Source of the DNA: Saccharothrix deserti
GTDB lineage: Bacteria > Actinomycetota > Actinomycetes > Mycobacteriales > Pseudonocardiaceae
Direction: 5' to 3'
NCBI RefSeq assembly: GCF_009769385.1
Contig: NZ_ML775960.1
Span: forward strand, 50,722 to 114,721
DNA: 64,000 bases
Shown: one piece after another, positions 1 to 7,954 of the stretch
Numbering within the stretch: the first letter of the stretch is position 1
Layout: each line of letters starts with the position of its first letter
Notes under the pieces: model-generated
What the model saw: only the letters and a program-made list of their open reading frames with translations
What the model was told of the DNA's origin: nothing
Databases searched by the model: none
Position numbers and translations under genes: made by a program

Positions 1-644
1 TCGCGCCGAAGTCGCTGGTGCCCGCGTTGGCGGACGCCGTGTCCTCGGCGGTCGGCGGTCCGATGCTCAACGAGCGCATGTCCGACGCGTACCGCTCCGG
101 CACCGAGGGGCTGGGCGCGTCGGGTCTGGTCGAGCTGGTCGCCGAGGGGACCGCGCCCTCCGAGGGGTGGAGCGTCGAGCCCAAGCTGTACGAGGTGCCG
201 CTGGCCGCGTTCGCGGAGAACCTGGAGAAGCTGACCGAGGAGCACTTCGGCCCGGCGGCGGTCGTGGTGACCTACGACGACCCCGCCGAGCTCGAACCGG
301 TGCTGCCCCGGCTGCCCGGGACGCTCACCGGCACCGTGCACGCCGCCGAGGCCGAGCACGACGTGGCCGGGCGGGTCTCGGAGGCGTTGCGGCCGGTGGT
401 GGGGCGGCTGATCTTCAACGGCTGGCCGACCGGGGTCGCCGTGGCCTGGGGCATGCACCACGGCGGTCCCTGGCCCGCCACCACCAACCCGCTGCACACG
501 TCGGTCGGGTCCACCTCGATCCGGCGGTGGCTGGCGCCGGTGACCTACCAGTCCTGGCCGGACGACCTGCTACCCCCCGAGCTGCGGGACGACAACCCGT
601 TGGGCATTCCCCGCCGGGTGGACGGGGTTCTGGGCGTCCACTGA
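1..644 (+). CDS. Aldehyde dehydrogenase C-terminal part (ketoglutarate-semialdehyde dehydrogenase-like), cut by the window edge
   Basis: This is the C-terminal 210 or so residues of an NADP-type aldehyde dehydrogenase; the reading frame is open to the left edge, so the true start lies outside the window. The end carries FNGWPTGVAVAWGMHHGGPWPA followed closely by TSVGSTSIRRWLAPVTYQ and LLPPELR, a pattern known from 2,5-dioxovalerate (alpha-ketoglutarate semialdehyde) dehydrogenases of sugar-acid catabolism. The catalytic Cys and Glu are upstream of the window and cannot be checked. It converges with the next gene across a strong hairpin, and no regulon-type operator is visible near it, so I do not link it to the island that follows. 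The family is secure; the substrate is inferred from the C-terminal motif only. Confidence 0.8.
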   Translation, partial: APKSLVPALADAVSSAVGGPMLNERMSDAYRSGTEGLGASGLVELVAEGTAPSEGWSVEPKLYEVPLAAFAENLEKLTEEHFGPAAVVVTYDDPAELEPVLPRLPGTLTGTVHAAEAEHDVAGRVSEALRPVVGRLIFNGWPTGVAVAWGMHHGGPWPATTNPLHTSVGSTSIRRWLAPVTYQSWPDDLLPPELRDDNPLGIPRRVDGVLGVH

Positions 645-671
645 GCCGGTCTGGTCCTTGCGAGTCACGCG

Positions 672-705
672 CCGAGCCGGGTCGCCGTCGAGCGGCCCGG
701 CTCGG
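672..705. terminator. Hairpin between convergent aldehyde dehydrogenase genes
   Basis: A perfect 10-bp stem (CCGAGCCGGG with CCCGGCTCGG) around a 14-nt loop lies 27 bp past the stop codon of the partial gene, in the convergent gap. It could serve both strands. There is no U-tract, as is common in high-GC actinomycetes. Confidence 0.6.
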
Positions 706-760
706 CTCGTGCGGTGAATTCGACCACGGTGCGGACGACCCGGTCGAGGCCGGTTCGGTG

Positions 761-784
761 GGACACGGACACGGACACGGACAT
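761..784. repeat. Hexamer tandem repeat (GGACAC x3 plus GGACAT)
   Basis: Four head-to-tail hexamers sit in the convergent gap 3' of both aldehyde dehydrogenase genes. It looks like a simple slippage tract, and no function is apparent. Confidence 0.6.
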
Positions 785-813
785 CGGAGCCTCCGAATCG
801 GCAGAGGAGCGAG

Positions 814-2364
814 TCAGGTGGGCGGGTAGAGGGAGTAGGACGGGAAGTTGCCGTAGAGGCGTTCGCCGGGCGGTCCTTCGGTGACCGCGTGCACCAGCAA
901 CGCCCCGCCGACGAACGCGCCGCGCCACGACGCCCCGCGTCCGCCGAACACCTCCTCGCGGTCACCGCGTGAGCGCGCCTTGCCGTGGCCGAACTTGAAC
1001 GCGTTCACCTCGCCTGCCAGCCGCCGCACCACACCCTCGTCGTCACACGACAGCGAGGCGACCAACGCGCCGTTGCTGGCGTTCATCGCGGCCAGCAGCT
1101 CGGCCTCGGTGTCGACGAGCACGATCGTGTCCACCGGTCCGAACGGCTCGGCGTGGTGCAGCGGTGAGGACGGCGGCGGCGCGAGGATCGCGACCGGCGC
1201 GAAGTACGCCGACGTCTGCTGGTCGGGCAGGAACCGGCCGGCGTCCAGCGTGCCCCGGTAGAGCGGCACGCCGCCCTTGGCGATCGCCTCGTCCACGACG
1301 TCGGCCAGTTCCTTCGCCTTGGCGTCGGTGATCAGCGGGCCGAAGTCGAGCCGAGGCAGGTCGTCGTCCGGCGACGGGACGGCCAGCGGGTGGCCGAACG
1401 TCACCTCGCGGACCGCCTCCAGGTAGACCTCCAGGAAGGAGTCGAACAACGACCGCTGCACGACGTACCGCGGGTAGGCGGTGCAGCGCTGCTTGGCGTA
1501 GTCGAACGACTGGCGGATCTGCGGGCGCAGCGCGTCCCAGTCGCCGAACTCCCAGACGCCCCAGCAGTTCAGGCCTTCCTGTTCCAGGATGTGCCGTTTG
1601 GTGGCGTCGAGCCCGGTGTCGAGCCCGGTGACGATCTCGTTTCCGGCGCCGCGCCCGCCGACGAACGACAGGCAGCCGATGTCCGGTGAGCCGACCAGCA
1701 CCGGCGACAGGTCCCGCCCGCCGCCGCTGACCAGGGTGAGTGGCAGGCCGTGCCGGACGACGAGGGCGGTGGCGAGGGTCAGGCAGCTGACGCCGCCGTC
1801 GGTGGGCGCTTTGGCGATGACCGCGTTGCCCGCCAACGCCTGCACGAGCATCGCGTGCATCAGGACGCTCATCGGGTAGTTCCAACTTGCGATGTTGCTG
1901 ACCGGGCCGTGCAACGGGGTCCGGCCGTGGAGCATCGGGTCGATCTCCTCGACGTACCACTCGACGCCCTCGATGCACCGGTCGACGTCGGCCGTCGCCA
2001 GCCGCCACGGTTTGCCGATCTCCCAGACCAGCAACAACGCGAGCAGGTCGCGGTGGGCGTGCAGTTCGGCCAACGCGGCTTTGGTGCGGGCCTTGCGTTC
2101 CTCCAACGGGACCGCGGCCCACTTGCGGTGCTGCTCGACGGCCGCCGCGACGGCGTTCTCGGCCTGCGCGGCGTCGAGGCGGGGCGGTCCGGCGATGGTG
2201 GAGCCGTCCACGGGGGACGTGGCCTCGGTGGGTGTGCCGATGCGCTGCCACTCCCCGCCGACGTGGTTGAGCAGCCGGTCGTGGTGGAACGCCTCGGGCG
2301 CGATCCCGGCGCACCGGTCGTACAGCTCGGGCCACGAGGTGCCCGGCTTGAGGATCGGGGACAT
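814..2364 (-). CDS. Aldehyde dehydrogenase family protein, second gene of the panE-like operon
   Basis: A complete 516-residue NAD(P)-dependent aldehyde dehydrogenase. The oxyanion Asn lies in ASWNYP (N162), the general-base Glu in ILEQEGLN (E261), and the nucleophilic Cys in KQRCTAYPRY (C294), so it should be active. The sequence around the Glu (LEQEG rather than LELGG) is atypical. GAGAGGACCGAC before ATG is a good ribosome binding site. It follows the PanE-like gene by only 10 bp and shares its operator, so it belongs to the GntR regulon. Glyoxylate, glycolaldehyde, formaldehyde or the aldehyde product of a hydroxyacyl-CoA lyase are all possible substrates; the sequence does not decide. 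Family and activity are well supported, substrate is not. Confidence 0.85.
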   Translation of the reverse strand: MSPILKPGTSWPELYDRCAGIAPEAFHHDRLLNHVGGEWQRIGTPTEATSPVDGSTIAGPPRLDAAQAENAVAAAVEQHRKWAAVPLEERKARTKAALAELHAHRDLLALLLVWEIGKPWRLATADVDRCIEGVEWYVEEIDPMLHGRTPLHGPVSNIASWNYPMSVLMHAMLVQALAGNAVIAKAPTDGGVSCLTLATALVVRHGLPLTLVSGGGRDLSPVLVGSPDIGCLSFVGGRGAGNEIVTGLDTGLDATKRHILEQEGLNCWGVWEFGDWDALRPQIRQSFDYAKQRCTAYPRYVVQRSLFDSFLEVYLEAVREVTFGHPLAVPSPDDDLPRLDFGPLITDAKAKELADVVDEAIAKGGVPLYRGTLDAGRFLPDQQTSAYFAPVAILAPPPSSPLHHAEPFGPVDTIVLVDTEAELLAAMNASNGALVASLSCDDEGVVRRLAGEVNAFKFGHGKARSRGDREEVFGGRGASWRGAFVGGALLVHAVTEGPPGERLYGNFPSYSLYPPT

Positions 2365-2374
2365 GTCGGTCCTC

Positions 2375-3358
2375 TCAGCTAGCGGCGGTGAGCGCCTTGC
2401 GCCCCAACAGGTCGATCGCGGCGTACACGCTGCGCAGGGTCGGCGCGGCGACGCCGGTGAGCCGGGCGATCTCCACGACCGCGCCGATGATCGCGTCGGT
2501 CTCCAACGCCTTGCCCGCTTCGAGGTCTTGGAGCATGGACGTCTTGTGGTGGCCCACCCGCTGGGCGCCGTCGATGCGCTTCTCGATGGAGATGCGGGGA
2601 CGGCAGCCGACGGCGCGGGCGACCGCGATCGTCTCGGACATCATGAGCGCGACCAGCTCGCGGGTGTCGCGGTGCTCGCACATCTCCGCCATCGTGGCGC
2701 GGGTGAGCGCGCTGAGCGGGTTGAACGCGACGTTGCCCATCAGCTTGACCCAGATGTCGTCCCGGAGGTCGGGTTCGATGGGTGCTTTGAGGCCGCCCGC
2801 GACCATGGCCTCGCTGAGGTCCTTGCAGCGGGCGGAGATCGTGCGGTCGGGTTCTCCCAGGGAGAAGCGGGTGCCCTCGACGTGCCGGATGACGCCGGGC
2901 GCCTCGATCTCGGTGGAGCAGTAGACGACGCAGCCGATGGCGCGGCGGGTGTCGAGGACGGCGCTGACGCTGCCGCCCGGGTCGACGGCCTCGATGCGGG
3001 TGCCTTCGAGGGGGTGGCCGGTGAGGCCGTGGAAGTACCACCAGGGGATGCCGTTCTGCGCGGCGACGACGGCGGTGTCGGGGCCGAGCAGGGGGTTGAT
3101 GAGCGGGCCGCAGGCGGCGTACTGGTGTGCCTTGAGCCCGAGGAACACGTGGTCGACCGGGCCGATGTCGGCCGGGTCGTCGGTGGCGTGCGGTGCGGCG
3201 GTGAAGTCGCCGCGGGGGCTGTGGACCCGGACACCGTTGCGGCGCATGGCTTCGAGGTGCGCGCCCCGTGCGACGAGGTGCACCTCCACCCCGGCGCGGT
3301 GCAGTGCCGCGCCGACGTAGGCACCGATGGCTCCGGCTCCGAGAACTGCGACTTTCAT
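2375..3358 (-). CDS. PanE/ApbA-family reductase; candidate oxalyl-CoA reductase
   Basis: A 327-residue member of the 2-dehydropantoate 2-reductase family. It starts with the Rossmann motif GAGAIGAYVG, has AQNGIPWW (Asn of the active site) near residue 97, the catalytic Lys in WVKLMGN, and the Ser/Glu region KTSMLQDLEAGKALETDA. The start is the ATG directly before KVAVLGAG, with GGCGAGGG just upstream. It heads an operon with the aldehyde dehydrogenase and faces the GntR gene across operator A. In Methylobacterium extorquens a PanE paralogue (PanE2) is known to reduce oxalyl-CoA to glyoxylate. The context here (frc, ThDP lyase, formate dehydrogenase) makes the same role plausible, but this is inference; ordinary ketopantoate reductase is the alternative. 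Confidence 0.75.
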   Translation of the reverse strand: MKVAVLGAGAIGAYVGAALHRAGVEVHLVARGAHLEAMRRNGVRVHSPRGDFTAAPHATDDPADIGPVDHVFLGLKAHQYAACGPLINPLLGPDTAVVAAQNGIPWWYFHGLTGHPLEGTRIEAVDPGGSVSAVLDTRRAIGCVVYCSTEIEAPGVIRHVEGTRFSLGEPDRTISARCKDLSEAMVAGGLKAPIEPDLRDDIWVKLMGNVAFNPLSALTRATMAEMCEHRDTRELVALMMSETIAVARAVGCRPRISIEKRIDGAQRVGHHKTSMLQDLEAGKALETDAIIGAVVEIARLTGVAAPTLRSVYAAIDLLGRKALTAAS

Positions 3359-3380
3359 GATGTCCCTCGCCTTCGCAATG

Positions 3381-3403
3381 ATTGCATACAGTATGTTGTA
3401 TGA
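3381..3403. promoter_or_regulatory. Operator A of the GntR regulon
   Basis: ATTGCATAC-N8-GTATGA lies 23 bp upstream of the PanE-like start, in the divergent gap with gntR. It has the same TTGNATAC-N8-GTNNNN form as five other sites in the island. It should control the panE-like/aldehyde dehydrogenase operon. Confidence 0.75.
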
Positions 3404-3481
3404 ACCGTGCGAGCGATAGCCCAAACCGGGCGCCGAAGCGCGAGGTCGGCGGCGTCACTCGACCGAGTAGTCAGATTGCTT

Positions 3482-3504
3482 TTTGCATACGAAAGTCTGT
3501 ATGC
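3482..3504. promoter_or_regulatory. Operator B of the GntR regulon (autoregulation)
   Basis: TTTGCATAC-N8-GTATGC is the most symmetric copy: 6-bp arms GCATAC and GTATGC pair perfectly around 8 bp. It lies 41 bp upstream of the regulator's GTG start, which argues that the GntR protein controls its own gene. Confidence 0.78.
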
Positions 3505-3545
3505 TGATGAGCGGGCATTTCCGACACCTGCCCGAGGAGGCGACC

Positions 3546-4283
3546 GTGAGTCAGCCCAACGTGCCGCTGATCGGCGCGGGCAATCCCCGCCGCGCGGCCC
3601 GCGAATCGCTGAGCAGCGCCGCCGCCCGCAAGGTCGAGCGGCCCGCGCCGTTGCGCCAGGCCGTCTACGAGGCCCTGCTCGACCTGATCGTGAACCGTAC
3701 CCTCAAGCCCGGACAGCACCTCGTCGAGATCGAGCTGGCCGAGCACCTGGGCGTGAGCCGCCAGCCGGTGCGCGAGGCGTTGCAGCGACTGCAGACCGAG
3801 GGCTGGGTCGACCTGCGCCCCGCCCAGGGCGCGTTCGTGCACACGCCCACCGACGAAGAGGCCGACCAGCTCCTCTCCGTCCGCAACGTCCTGGAGACGT
3901 ACTCGGCGAAGCTCGCGGCCCAGCACGCCACGCCCGAGGACGTCGAACAGCTCGAGAAGCTCCAGAACGAGGGCGTCGCCGCCCTCAAGGCCAAGGACGT
4001 GGAACGCGTCGTCGCGGCCAACGCCGCCCTGCACACGTTCATCACGCAGCTGTCCGGCAACACGGTGCTGGCCGAGATGATCGCCACGGTCGACCGCCGG
4101 GTCCGCTGGTACTACGCGCCGCTGGCGCTGACCCGCGGCAAGGACGCCTGGAACGAGCACGCCGACATCATCGCGGCCATCAACGAGGGCGACGCCGAAC
4201 GCGCCTCGCTGCTGATGGGCCGGCACACCGAGCGCACTCGCACCGCGTACCACGAGCACCGCGACGCCTCGCAGTCGAAGTGA
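3546..4283 (+). CDS. FadR-subfamily GntR regulator (FCD domain), likely master regulator of the island
   Basis: A 245-residue regulator. The N-terminal winged helix carries LAEHLGVSRQPVREALQRLQ, the hallmark GntR recognition helix, followed by a C-terminal all-helical FCD ligand domain. Candidate metal/ligand histidines are in ALHTFI, NEHADII and GRHTERT. I chose the GTG preceded by GAGGAGG at 5-nt spacing; earlier in-frame ATGs would run through operator B. Its gene is flanked by two copies of the repeated operator and ends in a strong terminator. FCD regulators usually release DNA on binding a small carboxylate, so oxalate, oxalyl-CoA, glyoxylate or formate are natural inducer candidates. 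The family is certain; regulon and ligand are inferred from the operator distribution. Confidence 0.9.
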   Translation: MSQPNVPLIGAGNPRRAARESLSSAAARKVERPAPLRQAVYEALLDLIVNRTLKPGQHLVEIELAEHLGVSRQPVREALQRLQTEGWVDLRPAQGAFVHTPTDEEADQLLSVRNVLETYSAKLAAQHATPEDVEQLEKLQNEGVAALKAKDVERVVAANAALHTFITQLSGNTVLAEMIATVDRRVRWYYAPLALTRGKDAWNEHADIIAAINEGDAERASLLMGRHTERTRTAYHEHRDASQSK

Positions 4284-4284
4284 C

Positions 4285-4330
4285 CGCTGGAGCCGAGGGG
4301 CGTGATGGTGAGCACTCCTCGGCTCCAGCG
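4285..4330 (+). terminator. Terminator of gntR
   Basis: A perfect 14-bp inverted repeat (CGCTGGAGCCGAGG with CCTCGGCTCCAGCG) begins one base after the gntR stop codon. It separates the regulator from the orphan small gene and its operator. Confidence 0.75.
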
Positions 4331-4440
4331 GGGCCTGGAGCGTGATCGGGACCACTGGGCGGTGTCCCACATCGGGTTACCGAAGCCCAGTTCAGAGCAC
4401 CTGAATCGAGCACAGGTGACCGCCCTCACGCTGCGGGCGT

Positions 4441-4463
4441 TTTGTATACGAAAGCCTGTATTC
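4441..4463. promoter_or_regulatory. Operator C of the GntR regulon
   Basis: TTTGTATAC-N8-GTATTC, 98 bp before the start of a 64-residue protein. Its 8-bp spacer (GAAAGCCT) differs from that of operator B (GAAAGTCT) at one position, strong evidence of common descent or common recognition. Confidence 0.72.
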
Positions 4464-4561
4464 TGGATGTAGCACCTCCGGCCGGTGCAGATGCGGTCTA
4501 CTGGAGTCGCCTCCGAAGGCGCAGGCGCTCAACCACAATCCGAAGCAAGAGAGGTAGCACC

Positions 4562-4756
4562 ATGCCTGGATGGCAGCAGCTCAAGCACGCCCTGACCCGG
4601 CCCGCCGGGTTCTCCGCCGACGGCAGGCGGATCGGCCTCGGCCTGGACACCGCGCTGGACGCCCAGCGCCGGGAGACCGACGACGCCGTCTCGGACATCG
4701 AGCACTACGTGAACGACAAGCGCAGCAAGGGCGAAGAGACCACCACGGTCTCCTGA
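4562..4756 (+). CDS. Orphan 64-residue protein under a regulon operator
   Basis: A small protein of unknown function, starting MPGWQQLKHALTRPAG, with a central LGLDTALDAQRRETDDAVSD and a Lys/Glu/Thr-rich tail. It has no signal peptide, membrane segment or cysteine. GAGAGG eight bases before the ATG is a credible ribosome binding site. It is transcribed alone between the gntR terminator and a terminator shared with terC, with operator C as the only visible control. Co-regulation with CoA-transferase and formate dehydrogenase genes suggests an accessory role, but no family is recognised and no function is proposed. Confidence 0.65.
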   Translation: MPGWQQLKHALTRPAGFSADGRRIGLGLDTALDAQRRETDDAVSDIEHYVNDKRSKGEETTTVS

Positions 4757-4786
4757 CGCCCGGAGGCCACCGGTGAACGCCCACGA

Positions 4787-4823
4787 GGGAGCCGGACGAC
4801 GCCCACAGCACCGCCCGGCTCCC
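4787..4823. terminator. Convergent terminator between the small gene and terC
   Basis: A 9-bp stem (GGGAGCCGG with CCGGCTCCC) around a 19-nt loop lies between two converging stop codons and could act on both strands. Confidence 0.5.
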
Positions 4824-4827
4824 CGGC

Positions 4828-5823
4828 TCACGACCCGGCTGCGCCCTCCTGCTGTGCGCCCTCCTGCTCGGCCCGCTGCCGGGCCTGGCGCGACGCGAGC
4901 AGGCTCGCCACGGTCGTGATCAGCAGCACCACCACGATGACCCCGAGCGACAGCAGGATCGGGATCTCCGGCGCCCACGCGACGCCGTGGTGGTGCAGTG
5001 CCTCGAGGATCAGCTTCACCCCGATGAACGCGAGGATCACCGCGAGACCCTTGCCGAGGTGGACGAGCCGGTCGAGCAGACCGCCGACCAGGAAGAACAA
5101 CTGGCGCAACCCCATCAGCGCGAACGCGTTGGCGGTCAGCACCAGGTAGCCCTCCTTGGTCAGGCCGAAGATCGCCGGGATCGAGTCGACCGCGAACAGC
5201 AGGTCCGTGGTCCCGACCGCGACCATCACGATCAGCATCGGCGTGACCAGCCGCTTCCCGTCGACCCGCGTGGTCAACGCCGCGCCGTCGTACCGCGGGC
5301 TGGTGGGCAGCACCCGGCGCACCGCGCGCAGCACCGCGTTCTCCGGGAACTCGCCCTCCTCCGCGCCCGGTCCCTCCTTCAGCATCTTCCACGCGGTGAA
5401 GATCAGGAACGCGCCGAAGACGTAGAACAGCCAGTCGAACCGGGCGATCGCCTCGGCGCCGACCGCGATGAACACCGCGCGCAGCAGCAAGGCCAGCACC
5501 ACGCCGACGATCAACACCTTCTGCCGGTACTCGCGCGGCACCGCGAACCGGCCCATGATCAGCACGAACACGAACAGGTTGTCCACGCTGAGCGAGTACT
5601 CGGTGATCCACCCGGCGAAGAACTCGCCGCCGTACCGAGGACCGGCGAACACCAGCACACCGAGGCCGAACAGCACCGCGAGCCCGACGTACACCGACAC
5701 CGACACCAGCGATTCCCGGAACGACGGGTCACGCGGGTTGCGCGCCACGAGGTAGAAGTCGAACGCGATCACCGCGGTGATCCCGCCCAACGTGGCGATC
5801 CAGACCCAGGTGGGGATGGCCAT
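4828..5823 (-). CDS. TerC/Alx-family integral membrane protein
   Basis: A 331-residue polytopic membrane protein with about eight to nine hydrophobic segments and the two signature acidic motifs of the family, YSLSVDNLFVF and FAVDSIPAIF. TerC/Alx proteins are known to export manganese and to help metal loading of secreted enzymes, and are named for tellurite resistance. It starts with ATG 24 bp after the preceding membrane gene and is the last gene of the long operon that begins with the ThDP enzyme. No yybP-ykoY riboswitch fits in that short gap. Placement after an NRAMP-like permease hints at a metal role within the island, but it could be simple read-through. Confidence 0.85.
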   Translation of the reverse strand: MAIPTWVWIATLGGITAVIAFDFYLVARNPRDPSFRESLVSVSVYVGLAVLFGLGVLVFAGPRYGGEFFAGWITEYSLSVDNLFVFVLIMGRFAVPREYRQKVLIVGVVLALLLRAVFIAVGAEAIARFDWLFYVFGAFLIFTAWKMLKEGPGAEEGEFPENAVLRAVRRVLPTSPRYDGAALTTRVDGKRLVTPMLIVMVAVGTTDLLFAVDSIPAIFGLTKEGYLVLTANAFALMGLRQLFFLVGGLLDRLVHLGKGLAVILAFIGVKLILEALHHHGVAWAPEIPILLSLGVIVVVLLITTVASLLASRQARQRAEQEGAQQEGAAGS

Positions 5824-5847
5824 CTGTGCGAGCCCTTCGCTAGCCGG

Positions 5848-6381
5848 TCACTTCGTCGCGGCGGCACGCCTCCGTCGTCCGCGTGCCGACGATTCCCGCA
5901 CCACGCGGGCGTGCGTCACGTAGCGCTCATACCACTGCTGCGCCACCATGTTGCCGGAGCGGACCTTGTCGAGCCAGTGTGGCGCGATCCGCTCGTGCAG
6001 CCAGAGGAACCCGATCGCCCATCCGAAGCTCACGATCCCCTGGTAGGCGAGGAACCCCAGCACGTCGGCGGGCGGTGTGAACCCGCCGCCGAGCAGGAAT
6101 CCCGTGGACGTCTCGGCCACCAGTCGGGCCAACGGGAAACCCGCCAGCCAGTACAGGGCCGCAGGCGCGAACACGCCGAGCCGGAACCGGCCCGTGCCCA
6201 CTAACAGCCCGAACCCGCCGCCGAGCAGCCCCAGTGGCACGGCCATGGCGAGCGCCGTAGCGGCGGCCCAACCGTAGGGCTGGCCCACGAACGCCGCGAG
6301 CACGCCCGCGACGAGCCCGCCGACCGCGCCGACCACCGCGCCCGGCACCGTCAGCTCCAACCGCTCCCGCACGGCGCCCAT
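5848..6381 (-). CDS. Small integral membrane protein of unknown function
   Basis: A 177-residue protein with four or so hydrophobic stretches (glycine-rich segments at about 12-32, 40-62, 70-90 and 105-128) and a basic tail ending RGRRRRAAATK. The start ATG overlaps the stop codon of the NRAMP-like permease by one base (TGATG), so the two are translationally coupled and probably work together. No family is recognised. A subunit or chaperone of the permease is a reasonable guess from coupling alone. Confidence 0.7.
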   Translation of the reverse strand: MGAVRERLELTVPGAVVGAVGGLVAGVLAAFVGQPYGWAAATALAMAVPLGLLGGGFGLLVGTGRFRLGVFAPAALYWLAGFPLARLVAETSTGFLLGGGFTPPADVLGFLAYQGIVSFGWAIGFLWLHERIAPHWLDKVRSGNMVAQQWYERYVTHARVVRESSARGRRRRAAATK

Positions 6382-7886
6382 CAGCTGACCACCACGCCGA
6401 AGCGGAGCAGGCTGTAGAGCAGCATGCCGAGGTAGAACACGGCGCCGAAGCCGATGATCAGGTTGGTGAGGAGCTTGGGCCGGATGGGTTTGGGCAGCAT
6501 CCGGTTGTTCACCAGCAGCAGCACCACGCAGTAGGCGCCCATGGCGAACGTCGACAGGAACGCGAGGATGTCGAGGATCGCGCCGGGTCCGTCGGCGGGC
6601 CCGAACAGCAGGATGACGATGCCGAACGCGATGACGCCCCACAGGAACCCGGCGTACAGGTGGGACATGCGGAACCGCTTCGCACCGGGCACGAAGTGGT
6701 AGGTCATGTCCGCCTGGCCGCGGGAGAACGAGTCGAACAGGCCGAGCGTGGCGTTGAGGCCGATCAAAGCGATGAACCCGAGGAACAGCCCACCCAGCAC
6801 GGGCCCGCCGGCCGCCGCGAACGACTCGGACATCGCGTTGAGCGCGGCTTCCCGTTCGCCCGCCTCCAGCAGGGACTTGACGTTCGGGCTCTCCCGGCTG
6901 GCCGCCTGCGCCAGCACTGTGAACGAGACCGTGACGAGCATCGTGACGCCCCAGAACAACAACAGCGCGTCGAACGTGACCCACCGCCGCCAGCCGCGCC
7001 ACTTGGCCATCTCGTCCGGGTCCGCGGTGTCGAACATGAACCCGCGGGCGGGCATGGCCTCCTCCTCCCCCGCGTGCCGCAGACCGCGGATGCGGGGGAT
7101 GTGCGCGCCCATGCCGGCGCCGCTGTCGCGCAGGTGCAGCGTGTACCACATCTGCTGCATGCCGGACGGTCCGGCGAACGCGATGGAGCCGACGATGATC
7201 GGGAACCAGGCCGCGCTGAGCGCTTCCGGCGGCAGGTAGCCGAAGTGGAACATGCCGGTGATGGTGGACACGACATCCGCCCACGTGCCCACCATCGACG
7301 CGACCACGGCCGTGCCGACCACGAGCAGTCCGATGAGGAGGGACAGCACGTTCTCCAGCAGGTTGTAGATCACCTTGGCGAGGCTGAACACGACGCCGAC
7401 GAGGATCAGGCCGACGCACGCCGACACCGTCCACGGTATGCCGGTCAGCTCCTCCAGCGCGGCCGCGCCCGCGGAGAGGTGTCCGGGCCAGATGTAGACC
7501 AGGATCGCGACGGTGAAGAAGAACCACATGATCGGTTTGAACACGCGGGCCGCGCCGAAGAAGATGCTCTCACCGGTGGCCATCGCGTAGCGGGCCATCT
7601 CCAGCATGACGACGGCCTGGAGCGTCACGCCGATGAGGAACAGCCATCGGATCTCCGGGCCGAACAGCAGCACGAGCCGCGGCCACATGTAGGACTCGCC
7701 CATGCCGACGCCGAGCGCGACGAGGAACACCGTCGGGCCCAGGATGTGGATGGACGGCGGGGCGTCGGGCAGTTTCCTGATGGGCATCGCTTCCAGCCGC
7801 CCCGCCCGCCACACGCGTTCCTCCGGTGGAGGTGTGGTGACGTCCGCGCCCGACCGCGGTTCGGCGGGTGAGTTGGGTGTATCCAC
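6381..7886 (-). CDS. NRAMP-like transporter (APC superfamily)
   Basis: A 501-residue polytopic protein with about eleven membrane segments that resembles the NRAMP/Mn-H+ symporter family in overall layout. An unwound-helix-like start (GMGESYMWPRL) stands where classical NRAMPs have DPGN, so the metal-binding Asp/Asn pair is not conserved. GGAGGTCCGTT before a GTG supports the start. It follows the ADP-forming synthetase by 68 bp in the frc operon. Loss of the DPGN motif with retention of the fold suggests a substrate other than a divalent metal. Organic acid uptake would fit the operon, but that is inference. Alternative: a bona fide metal importer supplying the enzymes. Confidence 0.7.
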   Translation of the reverse strand: MDTPNSPAEPRSGADVTTPPPEERVWRAGRLEAMPIRKLPDAPPSIHILGPTVFLVALGVGMGESYMWPRLVLLFGPEIRWLFLIGVTLQAVVMLEMARYAMATGESIFFGAARVFKPIMWFFFTVAILVYIWPGHLSAGAAALEELTGIPWTVSACVGLILVGVVFSLAKVIYNLLENVLSLLIGLLVVGTAVVASMVGTWADVVSTITGMFHFGYLPPEALSAAWFPIIVGSIAFAGPSGMQQMWYTLHLRDSGAGMGAHIPRIRGLRHAGEEEAMPARGFMFDTADPDEMAKWRGWRRWVTFDALLLFWGVTMLVTVSFTVLAQAASRESPNVKSLLEAGEREAALNAMSESFAAAGGPVLGGLFLGFIALIGLNATLGLFDSFSRGQADMTYHFVPGAKRFRMSHLYAGFLWGVIAFGIVILLFGPADGPGAILDILAFLSTFAMGAYCVVLLLVNNRMLPKPIRPKLLTNLIIGFGAVFYLGMLLYSLLRFGVVVS

Positions 7887-7954
7887 AACGGACCTCCCGG
7901 TGAGTTACTGCGTTTACCGCGTACGGCGACCTTCCCCCTTCACCACAGTTCCCT

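Noticed and set aside
5824..5847. Possible yybP-ykoY riboswitch before terC
   Set aside because: Only 24 bp separate terC from the preceding gene, too short for the aptamer.
6382..7527. Long minus-strand frame continuous with the small membrane protein gene
   Set aside because: Upstream of 6381 it is an Arg/His-rich shadow of the NRAMP-like permease; coupling at TGATG gives the real start.
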